Shown in pieces: positions 12,741 to 26,700 of a DNA stretch of 64,000 nt. The notes under the pieces were generated by a model that saw only the letters and a list, made by a program, of their open reading frames with translations, ran no database searches and had not been told where the DNA came from. Source of the stretch: Chionis minor (Eukaryota > Chordata > Aves > Charadriiformes > Chionididae); assembly GCA_013398295.1 (NCBI GenBank), contig VZSF01001349.1, positions 948,182 to 1,012,181 of the forward strand. The letters run 5' to 3'. The position numbers were made by a program, and so were the translations under genes. The first letter of the stretch is position 1. Every line of letters starts with the position of its first letter.

Positions 12741-15700
12741 TGCACCGAACTTCTTTGCTCTTAGAGGTACCGGACAGCTGTGTTCCGCATCCTTCACTGG
12801 GCATTTGTTCACTTACCTATGCCACATTTTTGCATGAAGACGTTACGAGATTTGTACTGATGTCACTCCAACACTCTGACAATTTCACAGTTTACCTTTA
12901 TGATATCATTGCATTTTTCCTATGTATTCTGAGCACCATTCCCATTCTCCATACTGGAGAAGAATTCAGGTTATTTTCTGTCCGAGTTTTGTAGCAAATT
13001 CTTGTGGTTTTCTATAATGTTCTTACGTGTCTCAAAGACATGGTGTGCATGAGAAGGTTTTAGTCTGCCTGTAGGTGTGATAGGTCTGCAGGAGGTTGTA
13101 TTTTTTTCCTATCATGTGATGTGGATTTAAAAGATCTATTAAATCTGTGTAAGATTTCCTTGTCTTGTGAGATCAAGAACAGCTCGTAGTTTCCCCTAGC
13201 CTTCTCTTTTAGGGGTCAAGTAGTAATCTTCCAAAATTAGCATTTCATAACAGAAGATGAACTCTTCATTTTTCTTTGGTCTTTTTCCTCCACTCTTATT
13301 ATTCATTCTTTTTATCACATTGTGATCTCTTAAGACTTTTTTTCTTTGTAATACACATTGTACTTCCATTCTGTTTTCTATAGGCACATCTTTTTATCTT
13401 TCCCTGGATCTGGAAACTGAATTCTCGTGCCGTTATTTGACAAAAGCAGGTTGACATGACTTCAAACTTGCAAACTTCTAGATTTACAGATTTAGGCCAA
13501 ACTCGTCATCTTTTTATTTTTTAAGTCAACATAGGAAATGTTATGCTATTAACCTTTTACTTTCTCTCTCCATTCTTTTCTTACAGTAAAATTGCTGACA
13601 AGTCAAAATACTTCCAAACAACAAATCATTTAAAAGATAGTAAACAGCATTATTGCAGAACAAGTCTTTGATTTATATGAAATGTTACCTGCAAACATTT
13701 TCACTCGTGTCATGAGGAAACTAACCAGGAATTCTCCTGTGAAGGGATGGGATGAAATGAAAAGGCTATTTGTAACACACACCCTCTGAGGTAGAAGTAA
13801 TTCCTGAACTTTCATATGAACACAGTTTGATCAAAATCTGCTCCTTTTTTGGGATCCTGGCTATTTGCCATTCGCAGCACCAAGGGGAACAAATGAACTC
13901 TGGCCATAATTTTCAGGTTAATATTTCTAGAAGGCCTGAAATGAAGGACTGGACTCAAACTTTAAGTGTTTATCTATGAATGTAAGTCAAATTGAGGCAC
14001 TTGGGAGCTTTGAGTGTGAATCTATGTAAAAATAGACTTTTGCGTGTGATTAATGAGTAAATTTAAAAAGAAAAAGAACAAGGAAAAACTTGGAAGGTGA
14101 GAAAATATGTACAGGGTGAATCCTCATTAATTGAACAGCGGGAAAACACCAATACCTTCTCTACCCAACCCAGATATTGAAGCAGTATGCAGTCTTAGGG
14201 TTAACAGACTCCTCCAAACAACCAGCGATTTGTAAGTAGGTCTTGTATTGTCTGGATTCTGCAGACTTCCAAGTCTCCATACAACTTAAAAGGTACAAGA
14301 TGCCGTATCAAAATGCAGAGATTTCATAAAAATCCTTTCAAGCTTAAGCACCTCTGGACATCTGCCAGTGCTCTCTAGAAGAGAGCTCTTTTAGCCTGCC
14401 GTGGGCGTAGACACAATTGGCTAATGGACATATCTGTATTACATCTTAATATTAAAATACCATTTTTAATCATTTTAACTCTCTCTAGGCTTTGTAGTCT
14501 TTCAATAAAAGAACAGAAAAGAATCCTATACTGCCAGCAGATTGTTCCAATGGGGGGAAAAAAAAGATTCTCTCACGACCCAAAATGGGAAATCTACTAA
14601 ACTCAGACACACAAAGCGAAGTCTAAGAAGGTGGGTCTGGACACTTTAGAATACTGTTAAATAATACTGTTATGGTTGTTCAGTCTTCTTAATTTACTGG
14701 GATTTGTAAACAGGCTTAGCCTTTCCTAATGCACATTCATTTATAGGTGCGAGAGGATTGGCTCTGTTGTTTGTCTCATATTTAAGCTCTCCTTCTGTAT
14801 CACTGCTGATTTGGCCAAAAAATATTGAGTTTTGAAAAAGTTAATAGCTACCTTTAGTCAATAAATGTATCCTTTTAGTTTACATCTTTATACTTGTCCT
14901 CGTTTAGTATGGTGTATAGTTCAGATGTACATTGAATCGTTCCACATTTCTATAGGCAGATTACTGATATTAAATGCCATAAATCCTATTCTGCTAAAAT
15001 TGTTTGCTAAGTGTGTATCTAGAATTTTTTTAGCATAGATTATAAAAGCATACATTTTCTTTGCTTTTTTTGAGAAGCTTAAGGTGTTCATGTAGTACAA
15101 TAATGAATCATCATCTATGTCAGCACATGCCTTGGTAGAGTGTTTAAGAGAAAGGGAAAAGTAAAATAAAGGAATTTTTTTTAATTGTAACTAATGTGGT
15201 TATTCGTGTTTCAGTATATCAAATAAATGCGAAGACAACACATTTTAGAACTTAAGTGTTATTTTCCATCACGTGGAATATATTTCTCAAAGTAGTTGAA
15301 AGCTCTTTAGCTATGACATTTAGTAGCAATATAATGGCTTTACTTAAAAAGGATATAATCATTTTATCCTCATGCTACAATGGTTGTCTGGGTGACCTCT
15401 GTCCTTTGCTAGTTTACAAGAGAGTTATTATTAAAATGTACAGTGACATTTCTGTTTTGGTAGGACTTCCTCAAAGTGTAGGAAAAAGCAAAATAAATCT
15501 CCAACACCATATTCCTTGTAGTGGGAGAACTTATTAATATATTTTCATATGAGGAAATGGTAAGAAACCAGAAAAAGTGATCTTCTAAGTTGCCAGTCAC
15601 TAATTTTCTTTAAAGTAGTCCTGAAATTTTTAAGCATTTTGTACACTTAGCTACTAAAAATCACAACTAAGTCCTCACAGGGGTATGTGTGAGTAATATA

Positions 15701-17470
15701 TGTATAAATAACAGTAATGTACCTCTAAATGTGCCATTTATTTGCCTAGATATGGCTCAGAAGTCTGTGCCTACTCCTTTATAATGAATACATGTTTAGT
15801 CAGTAAAGATTAGAAACTAATTATACACACATTGTCAGTACTAATATTTGTACTTAATCTGATTTACACTACACTAAATAATAAACCTGACTAAAATTAT
15901 AAAAAGTTATATGTACAGCCATTAATATGCTTTTTTATAGTACCTTATTCATTTTTAAAAGCATATTAAATGAGTTTTAACGTTTGTAAAGCAGATGAAA
16001 GGCATGTAGAGCCAAGATAAAAACCAGTGAATATGATTATTTAGCAGTAATATAGATTGCTTTTACACTCTTCTGTTTGAGCCCATTGTGATATTATGTA
16101 TTTCAAGAGATGAAAAGAAGTCTTGCTACAATTAATTACTATGAATTGAAAGCATCAATTAGGAGGTATCCAGTCCTCGGTAATGGAAAACAGTGATGGG
16201 GAAAGTAGTGAAAAGAGGCTTGAATATTAGTTATCCTTTGATTTCAGCCTCTCATCGTGGTTGAAGAGGGAATATATGCTGTAACGTGTCACACACAGAT
16301 TTAGCTCGGCAGTTTCTGACTAATGGCTTGATGTCAGCAGGCTGCTGAGGGGGGACCTACTTGGAATTAGCTTACTTACAGCTCCTGCTGCACAACGTCA
16401 CGTTCTTATCACGATAGATGTGCCTGAGCCGAGACCGTGCTGCCATGGCTCGGCTTCTCCCAGCACTGGCAGTAGGATGCCCAGTTTAGGCATCTTAATG
16501 GATGCCTCTTAAAATCAACGGATGTTTGGCAAGGCACCACGTACAAAGGGAGGTGGCAGCATGGGGGAGTGGGAGCATAACTTGTCAAAGCAAAGTCATA
16601 AAGTATTGCACGAGAAAAACAAGATGGGCATTACCCTGCCCTCCCGGGAACGCGGAACAGCCCTGTCTACCTGAGATGCAATAGGGGTGGAATTGTCTCT
16701 GCGGACCAAGGACATTTTTGTCTATCACAAGAGCGTTACCTCACAGTCAAGCCCACTCCCTAGGAATTTAAAGGAACTACAGAAAGCGCCTTAGAGATCC
16801 TGGCAGAAGCTGCCAGTACAATAGTGAATTTGCTAGGGTAGAATGCTCAACAAAGAATGAGAAAACAAATTTATCACTTCATATCCATTAGTGGCCATCT
16901 ACGGTACTATACACATGTTAATAATAAAAAACGTTAGTCTTACTTTATAAGGCATCTGCACGTTTCTGAAATATATTCTGTTATCAGTACGCAAACTTTA
17001 TGATAGACTGTCATGTAATTTCCTGAGTACGCTGTTCCTTAGCTGGAGCACATATAATACATCTGCCATTAACAGGAAATAAATATGTGCCATTTTGGCA
17101 TTAAGATTCATGTTCCAACATGATATCAGATCTTCTTTAATTTTTTTAACTGACATCTTCAGTAAACCAGAATGCCTAAGGACTTGGATGATCAGATAAC
17201 GTTAGAAGCACAGGGAACAGAAATGCTTTTCCTTTCAGTGTTGTACCATCACCTGCTACATTCTTTAGACTGGTATTATTTCTATAGGCTATTAATGGGA
17301 GCTGCACAGCAGCTTGAGCTGTTTCTAAATAATTAACTCCAAAAGTCATATTATTGGTCATCTATTTGAATTTTTTTTTACCACCTCAGACTGAAACTCT
17401 TCTATCTCTAATTTTTTCTGTTGCTTTCTTATCTATATAGGGGTACTTGAAGCTGCTGTGTTGCAGTTTC
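12741..17470. other. Unannotated AT-rich DNA
   Basis: No coding gene or recognised transposon is visible. The stretch is especially AT-rich between 14.9 and 16.2 kb. A somewhat more GC-rich patch lies at about 16.38-16.68 kb and includes the 60-codon frame at 16502-16684, which has no recognisable motif. Confidence 0.55.
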
Positions 17471-17471
17471 T

Positions 17472-17553
17472 AAAAAAAAAAAAAAAAACCAAAAAAAAAA
17501 ACCCAAAAAACCCCCAACAAACCCCAAACCCTAATAGAACAAACAAACAAACT
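17472..17553 (-). repeat. A/C-rich low-complexity tract
   Basis: A run of 16 or so A residues passes into mixed A/C sequence (aaaaaccccc-like blocks, then aacaaacaaacaaac). On the minus strand this is the same T/G-rich composition seen at several other places in the window. There is no transposon sequence immediately upstream that would make it a poly-A tail. Confidence 0.85.
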
Positions 17554-17764
17554 CCTTTGTTGTATTAGAGTAGTATAGTTTTTAAATAATGATTTTTCCT
17601 GTTTTCTATTCAGATTATTTGATTTTTTGTGATTAACATGTTACTACTGTGAAACATGTTTACTCTTTCAAGAGGTTACTGTTCTTCGTGAAAAAAGTAC
17701 CAACATACATGTGAGGGTTCCATGAGGAATTCCTAACAGTATTTCCTCAAAATTTCAACTTTGC

Positions 17765-17791
17765 ATATATATATATATATATGCACACACA
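17765..17791. repeat. AT/CA dinucleotide microsatellite
   Basis: About nine AT dinucleotides are followed by gcacacacac, forming a compound (AT)n(CA)n microsatellite. It is short, and I see no functional association. Confidence 0.9.
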
Positions 17792-18181
17792 CGCTTTGAA
17801 ATGTCTTGCAGAAGGCATTGTTCCGTACCCTGACTAAGGCGTTGGGGTTTTTTTTAATCTATATAAAGGGATTAAAAAAATCTTTGGAACTCTTGTGAAA
17901 GGTACTGAACAACGTCTTTCTATTCTTCACATTTTGTGCCCTCATCCTGAATTATTTAGTGACTTAGTCATGTGGTGGGAGGTTGGCTTGTTTTACTGCT
18001 GAGGACGCAGTTCCCCATGAGAGAGATTAGAAGAAATAATTTTTATGTACTACTTAGAACTGTATATCTGCTTGTGTCAACTGAAAAATGTATGCCTCAA
18101 GTTGCGTACATGAATCTATTTTCCTAAGCTTTCAGTTCTTCCAAGATTAATTGTATTAAGCTAGACAATAATATTATAGTT

Positions 18182-18206
18182 TATAAACATTTTATAAATG
18201 TTTATA
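18182..18206. repeat. Perfect inverted repeat, 11-bp arms
   Basis: The arms tataaacattt and aaatgtttata flank a 3-base spacer (tat). The sequence could extrude as a small hairpin. AT-rich palindromes of this size occur occasionally by chance, and no flanking transposon features are visible. Confidence 0.9.
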
Positions 18207-19734
18207 TAGTATCCTGCTGTAAAATATGGGTAGATCCAAAGGTGCGTTGTAGACCTTCGTTAAATAAGTCCTAAATGTGTAGGGCTCTCTATTTTTAAGG
18301 CATTAGTGAGCACATAATCCAAATACTCTAATGTGTCTTTGAAGTGATTCTATCTATGTCAAGGTTTAATAATTCATAGTCTTTACTACCCTTGTCTAAT
18401 AAATACAAGTATTATTACTATATTAAAAAATAATAAACTAGAAATTCACAACAGCATGGAAACTGACATATAAATTAACCAATAAAGACTGCTTTCTGCT
18501 CTTCCAGGAGTATTATTTTTTAATCATCTTTGTGTATTACAGTCAGTGCTCCCATTGACGTCAAGTATTACACGCCATAGTAATGATCTGAGTCCTCTAT
18601 CACTCATAAAAAAAAATATCAGTGTCCAAGCTGTTGAAACAATTATTCTACTACAGAAGCTTCCTATGTTCCCAAAGAATCTCTTAAAAGGTGGTGGTTA
18701 GGAAAGCAAACAAAGACAGTTCCACATGCTCGTGGAATGCCACAGAACTGGCAGGGATATTAACAGCTCAGCATAATTCATTTGTCCTTCTTGAGTGCTC
18801 CAAATCCATCACTCCACGTGACAAAATTCACATTTTTATTGGATTTCCACTTCCTGGAGAAAAGCTGCGTTTCCATTTTTAATAGAGTTTTCAGCTTCCA
18901 GAATAAGACTTCAGATTTTTGTTATTTCCGATCTCCTAGCAATTCTGCACAGACAATGTAAAGCTTATTAGTTTATTTTTGTAACAATCTGTATGTGCAC
19001 ATGAATGCAGGTTGCTGAGCAAAGGGAAAGAGGTCTAATTAACCAGGCAGTTAATTACTAGGACAACACCAATCTTTTCTTTGGAGCAATAACATTTACA
19101 TAATACAGCAGGTTGAATTTTTGGTCTGAAAGGAATAGTGCAGGCTCTCTATCAAACGGTGGAGCTGGAGGGGCACATCATAAACTCATTTTCATCAAGG
19201 TAGATAAGAGATTGATAAACAGTTAAGTAAAATTTGAATCGGATACAAACGCTTGTGGTTACTGTTGGGATGTATTTACCAGGTAGACAGAGGTCTATTG
19301 CTAAAGATGTCAAAAGCAGTTTATGCTAATACATATGTAGTTTTGCCAGTGAAATAAAATTTTCTGGTTCTTTGACTCTTTCCAAACAGAGATTGCTAGT
19401 CTTTAAACCCATGGGCAACACATTTAAGACAGTAAAAATCTATAATTTAAAGCTGTTATGATCTAGTAGAACTCTGCCCTGAAGAATGCCTATACAACCT
19501 GAGGTGTACTTGCCCCAGAAAATTATTGACACTTAATTTGGCTGCTGCTTTGTCTGGAAGGGGATGCAGGAAAGAAACATATGCATCTGTCTAAACTGAG
19601 CTGTCTAGTCTAGGGTCTTTCCATAATCAATAAAAAGCAGCAGGCGCATTGCTAAAACAAACAGATGCTACCATGAGGAAGAAGTGGAAGAGAAATGCAG
19701 GGACAGATTATGCTTGCTTAGGATAGTAAAAACT

Positions 19735-19773
19735 GGGGGGGTTTTGGGTTTTTTTTGGTTTTTTTTTTTTAAT
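19735..19773 (+). repeat. T/G-rich low-complexity tract
   Basis: Six to seven G residues are followed by alternating t and g runs (gttttgggttttttttgg) ending in a poly-T run. It has the same composition class as the tracts at 6.8, 55.1, 58.5 and 61 kb. Confidence 0.85.
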
Positions 19774-22700
19774 TTCTGTTTGTACAGGTTAAGAGAGTCT
19801 GGACAACAAATCAAGTTCAGTTACGTAGATTATCAGTCCTTCGAGTGAACTAACTCAGGTCATCTTTTTAGGAGCAACAAGTTGTTACTGGCACCCAAGT
19901 GCCTAGGCAATTTTGGTGGAATTTTTACGCTTCCTCCGGTTGTCTTCCTCCTGCTCTACGCTGATCACGTTAGAATCTCAGAGACAGTAACTCTTCAGTT
20001 CTGCTGGTCTGGTCAAACACGAGCTCGAGCTGTCATTGATGGTTCTATTTCCTCTGTCCAGCCAAGTTAAGGATGAGGAAAAACTTGCATTTAGGAGCGT
20101 GACTATTAAGTGGGTTTGGTACCCACCCCCCCTAAGGAGGGCATTAACTTGTTTTTTCAATTTCAAAGTAAGAATTGCTCCTGTCTCCCTCTCTTCCTCT
20201 GTTTCTGTAAGAAATATATCCCAGTGATAGCGTTCCGTACAGGCTCACTTGATGAAATCTGTAGTCTTCAATCCCTCCTTTTTGTGTTTTTGGTTTTCTC
20301 CACCTTGACCTGATCTTAGCCTGAACCTGACATTTTGATTCTGATCCCAGATCCCAAATCCCATAGCCCCCAAAAGAGGTTGGTTCAGGTAGTCTAGTTT
20401 GCAGCCTCCTCTAGTAGGAGTTACGCTATGATTCCCCGAAATTTTATTTCTATTCACATATTGCTTCGCACACTTAGGTACTCTTTATGCAAATTCTAGT
20501 GGGCATACTAGTCAGCTGAAGCTGCTCATGCTCAGCATGCTGTTGTCCCTGTTTTACAAGACACTCCTGACTCTAAGCAGGTTTGATTCCATATATTTCT
20601 ACCCTCATTTACATCTCAATAGTATCACACCCCATGTGTTTGCACGTTTCTTTTGTTGAGGCTTGTCATCTGAATGCTACCTTTTATCCCACCTCAAGCC
20701 TTTGCACGGGAAGACTTGTTGTCATCTTGTGATCTACCGAGCATTAATATTCTGCAAGGCACTGTGGGGGTTGTGCTTCACTGAGCACGTTTTCACCTCA
20801 AGGCAGTTTTTTAATATAAACATTTGCTTAATATTCTGTACATTTAGAGTATTTTATCTGCATCGGTGCCTTACTGAAAGTAATTTAAATTCAATGGGAA
20901 CTGATTATGCATAAAGAATCAACCTCTTTCCTAGTAGTTTTAATAATATACATATAGATTATAAAACTTATGCCCAATTGGAAGAACATTTTATGTGGGT
21001 ATATCCACAGCCAAGCATTTCGTATATTTCTACGTGGACGCTGGATTGTATGTTTAAGGGACTCTTCTGCCCAGCCTTGTGTTGTACAGCTTTTAAAAGT
21101 TTAGTTATAAGGCATCCTTTCCATAATAATTCTTTTTATTGTAATAGTAAGCTATTAAAATAAATAGTGGAACTATAATAAGAATAATAAGATAATAGAG
21201 GAACTATTTTTAGCTCTTTGCAGCTGGAATAAACAAGTGGTTTGGAGAGAGGCATAACCCTTGTACAGTCTTTGGATTGTTTTGTTGTGATGGCAGCCTG
21301 ATCTCACCGGTCTTTCGGAACATACCACCTCTTGCTGCTATGGCGTTTTGAATTAATGCTGTGTGCAAGGGAGTTTTTGGGGATGGCTGGCACCTTTGGG
21401 TTGCATTTGCCTCACGAGGCTTATAGACGACCACTGTAAACAGCTCGTCTATTTTTCCTCCATCCCACTTAGATTAGGCGCAGCTCTTAGGATGACATTC
21501 TTTAAGCTCTGAGGATTTCTTTCAGTTCCTGTTGGCTACAGATATAACCTGGATAATTAAACCGGGCGCCTAAAGCGTCGATCGGGCTGAAACAGAACAA
21601 CATGAATCACAAATCAGTACTTGTCCTGCCTTGTGTGGTCCTGGGTTGCTGTCCTAAACCTGGACTGCTATCTGGGATTCCTAAGTAAATAGGCTGTTTT
21701 TCAGGTGTGGTGAGACCTCCAGAACCTCTATATTTCAAGTTAAATTTTTGGTTCTCGGAGCTTTTGAAAACGATGTAAAGGTAATACGGGTTTTGGTACC
21801 CAAATGTAAGCATTTGAAGTTTGAAACTTGAGATTCTCTTTGTCTCAGCTTCCGCGCATGTGAAGTAGAGCTAATAAATACTTGAATACTTTAGACAGAG
21901 GTGTATTATTAATGTTCATTTATAATTAATGTTCACACAGTTTTTGAAGATTCAAAGTGACATACAACTGCTAAATATCACACTCATGGTAGCTCGACTG
22001 ATGAAAAAGGATTACTCAAACCATAGAAAAAACTGTTTTTATCCTTCCATTCTATAGTTCCATGACTGCAAATTTTAAGGAGTTTGTTTTAGTGCTGTCC
22101 CAGTTGCCTGGTATCTTTGGTCTAATGTGTTAAATTACAGTGGTTGATTTCGTAGCGTTGTGAACAAGTATTTATTTAGAAACAGGCTGATGTCCTACTC
22201 ATAACTGACATAAAACCTGTAAGATGTGTCTTTGTTGTGCAATTTTGAAGTACATATCTGGTCCTGACAACCCTGTGATAAATTATGGCACCGCGTGATA
22301 AATCACAGAGCCGCTGCAAAATATTATTTTGCAATTCATGTTTGCTATCACTGTATCTTTTTCCTGTAGGCTTGAAGCTTAATCTCCAAGCAACCTCTAA
22401 AAATGGTCGGTCTAACAGCCCCTTCATATTCTCAGAGCATGAAATCTCTTCCTGCAGCTAGAGGTGCAGGAAAGTAAAGGCTTGTTTTGGCGACTGTGGC
22501 GGTGTAAGAGAGATCATGCCTCACGCTTTCTACTGGTTCTTTTAACAGCAGATAAACCAACAATAGGCTTCTGCACAGCTAATAAAATAGGTGTTCAGCT
22601 TACACTGAATTTTAGCTTTTCTCTTCAAATTTTGCTAGTACTGCGTATAGAATATTATTAGTTATTATATCTAGCACATTCTTAAAGCTGGTAAAATGCG

Positions 22701-23737
22701 TTAGTGCTTTTTTTTTTCCCTTCTACCTTGTGTAACTACTTTATAATTGTATTGGGTACACGTTCTACTTCTAGGATAGACCAATTTGCTAAGTAGCGTC
22801 AATAGGAAATTTTGAAGTTATTAAATGATAATATTTAGGTGGGAATGAAGGAACCTTTGAAAATGCCAGACTGTATTCCTTAGATTGTGAGCTATGTTCT
22901 GCTCTGGTTCCAAGCACCCCAAATGAACGGCGGAGATACGAGTAATGGAGTTCCAAGTTCAGCAGTTGGTGTACATCTCAGAAAAAGGAAGTTTTAGAAT
23001 GACTTACTAAACTCTGGGGCTTGGTACTGTGTTCTCATTTTGTGTACATCTGCGATGGTTAGCAAATAAAAAAAAAACCCCAACGCTATATGCTTATGAA
23101 TGCTATAAATTTCAGGTTGAATACCTTGTAAAGGTATAGCATATGTCAATATCCCAAACAGGTCAAAATACAGTGTTTCAATAAGGCTTGAATGAACAAC
23201 TGTCACTTTATTCTGTCACTGCCTGTCGGTCAGTAACTACCTTATTTTTCCACTTACCTCTCCTTCAGTGTGATTTTTATTTCAATAGATAAGACTTAAA
23301 AACATATTAAGGTACTCAGCTTTGAAGAACAGCTTAAGTTTGTTATCCATTGAAGTGGATCAGCTATGATTCTTAATGTTAGTCCAAGCACCTGGGGATA
23401 CTGATCTTTCTTCCCTTTTCCCCCTTCTTCTGTAAAGGAAACAAGCTGGTTGATAGTTACGTAAACTGAATTATATGTTTTGATCGAGTAATAGTCTGTT
23501 GCTTTAAAAATATGTTCCTGGTTTGGTTTTGGCATTCTTTTTCCGTTGGCATGTTGTTATCCTGTCATAAATAATTCCCTCGTTTTCTTATCTAGATAGA
23601 AACTGTTCAAGTGTAGGGCACGGTAGAAAAGATGTATCTTCTATCCAAATGAACGCTACCAAAGAAACTCCGGTGAGGACAAGGGCAGCGCATAGTTTCT
23701 CTTGCGCCACTAGTGGTTCTTGGTGAGTTGCTGTAAT

Positions 23738-23778
23738 CGTAGAATCACTTGGGTTGGAAGAGACCTTCAAGATCATCA
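23738..23778 (-). mobile_element. CR1 LINE 3'-end fragment
   Basis: The plus strand reads gtagaatcacttgggttgg, then aagagaccttcaagatcatc. This is the complement of the conserved CR1 3' end ('gatcttggaggtctcttccaacc...gattcta'). The copy is only about 40 bp, so it is an extremely 5'-truncated insertion or the remains of a longer one. It lies on the minus strand, as do the other CR1 3' ends in the window. CR1 elements insert without poly-A tails, and none is present. Confidence 0.85.
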
Positions 23779-26700
23779 TAAGAGGATTAAGCCGAGAAAG
23801 CGGTTTTAGTTTTACGTTTAGGTTGGAAAAGCAAGGAAATTCCAGGCTCTGTACGCAGGAGCTTTGAGTTGAACAGCACTGGCCGTTCTGCAGATTCATT
23901 TGCGTGTGTTTTCCTCGTGCTGAGTTCAAGGGACTTTCTTCTCCTCTGAACACAAAGTCAGAGGAGGAATTGAAAATGTGTTTGCGCGAGTCTAATCCAG
24001 AATCCTATTAAAAAATTGGGGGGGTTGCTCATCTTTTGAGACGTCAGATTCAGATGCGCTCTTTGTGTATCAAGAGATCTTCCTTATTTGTTTGCTAAGC
24101 CGGTTCTACCATACAGCACTGACTAGACTAAAAGGTGTAGCTGGAGTTATTATGCAAATAGCGACAAATAACAGCAAAACTGCGAAGCTGCTCATCTCTG
24201 GAGGGGAAAAAACCAACCCTGAATTGTTGAGAAGCTCCTATTATCTACTCCTTCCTGTTACTTATACTACAGCCATTAGCTATTTTTGTTTCGTATGATA
24301 GTGTTGGCTGAAAACGTGTTTAATATTAGTCTTCCTTGCACTGGGGACAAATGACATAGTATTCAGAAATGTGAGAAAACACCGCACAAAGTGTAAATAA
24401 ATGAAACCTTTTATGCTGCAGCAGAGGAAAATGTGGTTGTGTAAATGGAATGACATTCATTTGCTTGCCTGTAACAAGGTCCCACGCATTTTTCAGATAC
24501 GAACGTACATATAATCGGTTTCTGATCAGAAAAAGAAGTACCCAGAGCTCTGCCAGGATTAATGCAAGCATTTATGTGAATCCATAGGTTCAGTTCTGGA
24601 TAGAAAGTTTTTCATAAAGCTTTCTGCAATCAGGATTGCGTATATTTCCTGCTGTCTAGTAGGAAGGAAACAGCCTGTATCTTCTGGCTTTGCTGGTAAT
24701 AGTGTACCGACAGGCTGTTCAGACAACCGACGTAGGTAGTTCTGCTCCTGCATCCATATTTTGTCACTTGTTGTATCTTGCAGTCCTACAGTGCGTTTGA
24801 CAGATCTACACGTATTACGCTATCGATTACAAACCCCACTGCAACTCACCAGCCTACAGGAGAATGAGATTTATCGAGGCTATTGGCCTCTTTGCATTAA
24901 CTGCTTGTTTTGCTAATTAATTTGCATAGCTTCCTTCAATATTTCCATGACAATTGCAAACCTAATTATTGCATTTCACCATGATTAAATTTAGGGTCTG
25001 CTTCTTATAAAGTACCTTGTCTAATTTCAAGGGAGGAATTCAGTTCAATATCATCCAATTGTCTTCTCAAAATGATGGCTTAAGAGTTGTTGAATGTCCA
25101 CAGCTGTATATATCAGACCCAACTATCACTTACTGCAGACACGTGATATAACTTGGTGACCTAAATGGTTATTTGTATACTGAATACAAGGACCACTTGA
25201 TGGACTCACCTTTCTATTTAGCTTAAAGATATGGCTTTCTGTAGAGAAAATATTTAGCTCTTTCCTTTTCATCCTGGGAGACAGCTAGTTGGAAGTCATT
25301 ATTTTTCTAAAAGAAATGCAACTAAGCTTCATCCTCAAGGCTTGCATCCGCTGCTTGTGGCAAGAAACAAATTCCGTTCTCACTCTTAATCCGGACTAAT
25401 ACTGCTGAAGACACAAACGAATGCCCACAGAAGGTTGTTTTGTGAACTGGTGGTGAGGAGCAAAACCGGACCATCAGACTTTAGGTAACATGCGGGTGCC
25501 TGCCTGTGTTTCATGAATATTATTTCCATGTATGAGCAGGGAATTAATGGATGGACAGTGCCAAATAGTTCAATATTCACGAGTATGACACGAATGAGCT
25601 TGACCTCCAAACACAGTTGTTGCACGACCTTAATGCCTGTTCACAGATGCTTGTGACCTCATTACCGTGCTAAGCCCACGAGCGTAATGTGGACTATGAT
25701 GTCTAAAGAAAACTGTAGTGTCATTTTGATAGTAAAAGCTGCCTAATTTCTTTCTTTTGCTGCAGGGAAAGTAATAGTGTTTTAATTCGTTTTCAGCACT
25801 GACTACAACATAAGCTTTGTACAAGAAGCCGATGAGGTGGGCTTGTTTTTAATAGTGTTTTGGGTGTTTATTGTTTTAGGTTCAAAATAACAAATGTTGC
25901 CAGCTTGGTATTCTTTCCTATTTAACAAGCTAGTGATTAATGGTTTTGAGTTTGTTTGGAGAAGTAAAGTTTGCGTTTCTTTTAAGCCCTCTACATACAA
26001 CATGACTGCTGACATCTGCAATCTTATTTTAAAAGAGAAGGAAAAATAAAATATGCATAGAGCCATGAGCAAGTTCAGTGTAACGAGTGAAAGATAGATA
26101 TTGCACCATATAATTGGAAATTTCAATATTCTTTTATGAAAATGATGTAGAAGGTGTGACCACACAAAGGGCTGCTTTTCTTGCATTAGCTGGAAAAAGT
26201 AATTTTTATTGCATAATATCTTGGGTTTATGTATAAGCATTTGATAAGATGAAATATTAAAGCATAAAACTGTCTTTAAGACTATTATATGCCTACTACA
26301 AATAATTTAAAAGATAAATATAAGCTTCATCCTAAAACTCAACTCTGTATTCTCGTCAATCCTAAAATAATCAGATCACATATGTTGTTTTGGTATTTTG
26401 AAGGGACTTTTAAAACTAATTTGTTTCAGTAACAAAGCAGCTAAAGCTAGGAAGCAAAACGCTGGCATGCAGGAACTCCCACCAGAATGCACCACAGGGG
26501 CAGCACTAGTTGAACCCAGAAAAGAGAAAACATAGTGAATGTTTCAAAACAAAGCAGGGAAGACTGGCTTTTACAAAAAATGAGGGGAAATAAGATACAG
26601 GACCAAATAAAATTTGTGGAGCCGATTTTTCTACTGCTCAGGAGCATCGTGCAGTAGTTAGAGCAGACATGCTGCTTCAGCCTCTTTGCATGCGAACATA

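Larger units (their letters stand above)
17792..23737. other. Unannotated AT-rich DNA
   Basis: No gene is supported. Smaller items inside are listed separately (palindrome at 18182-18206, T/G tract at 19735-19773). A perfect cyclic-AMP-response-type palindrome, tgacgtca, lies at 18556-18563. Overlapping frames between 19882 and 20457 and a minus-strand frame at 21210-21434 have no recognised domain. Confidence 0.5.

Noticed and set aside
17472..17553. Telomere-like or poly-A tail sequence (aaaccctaat)
   Set aside because: Only one partial telomeric hexamer occurs, the tract is low-complexity A/C, and no retroposon body lies beside it.
25803..26240. 145-codon minus-strand open frame
   Set aside because: Composition is what AT-rich DNA gives (Lys, Asn, Phe, Leu), with no domain, promoter or splice context; several frames of this length are expected by chance in 64 kb.
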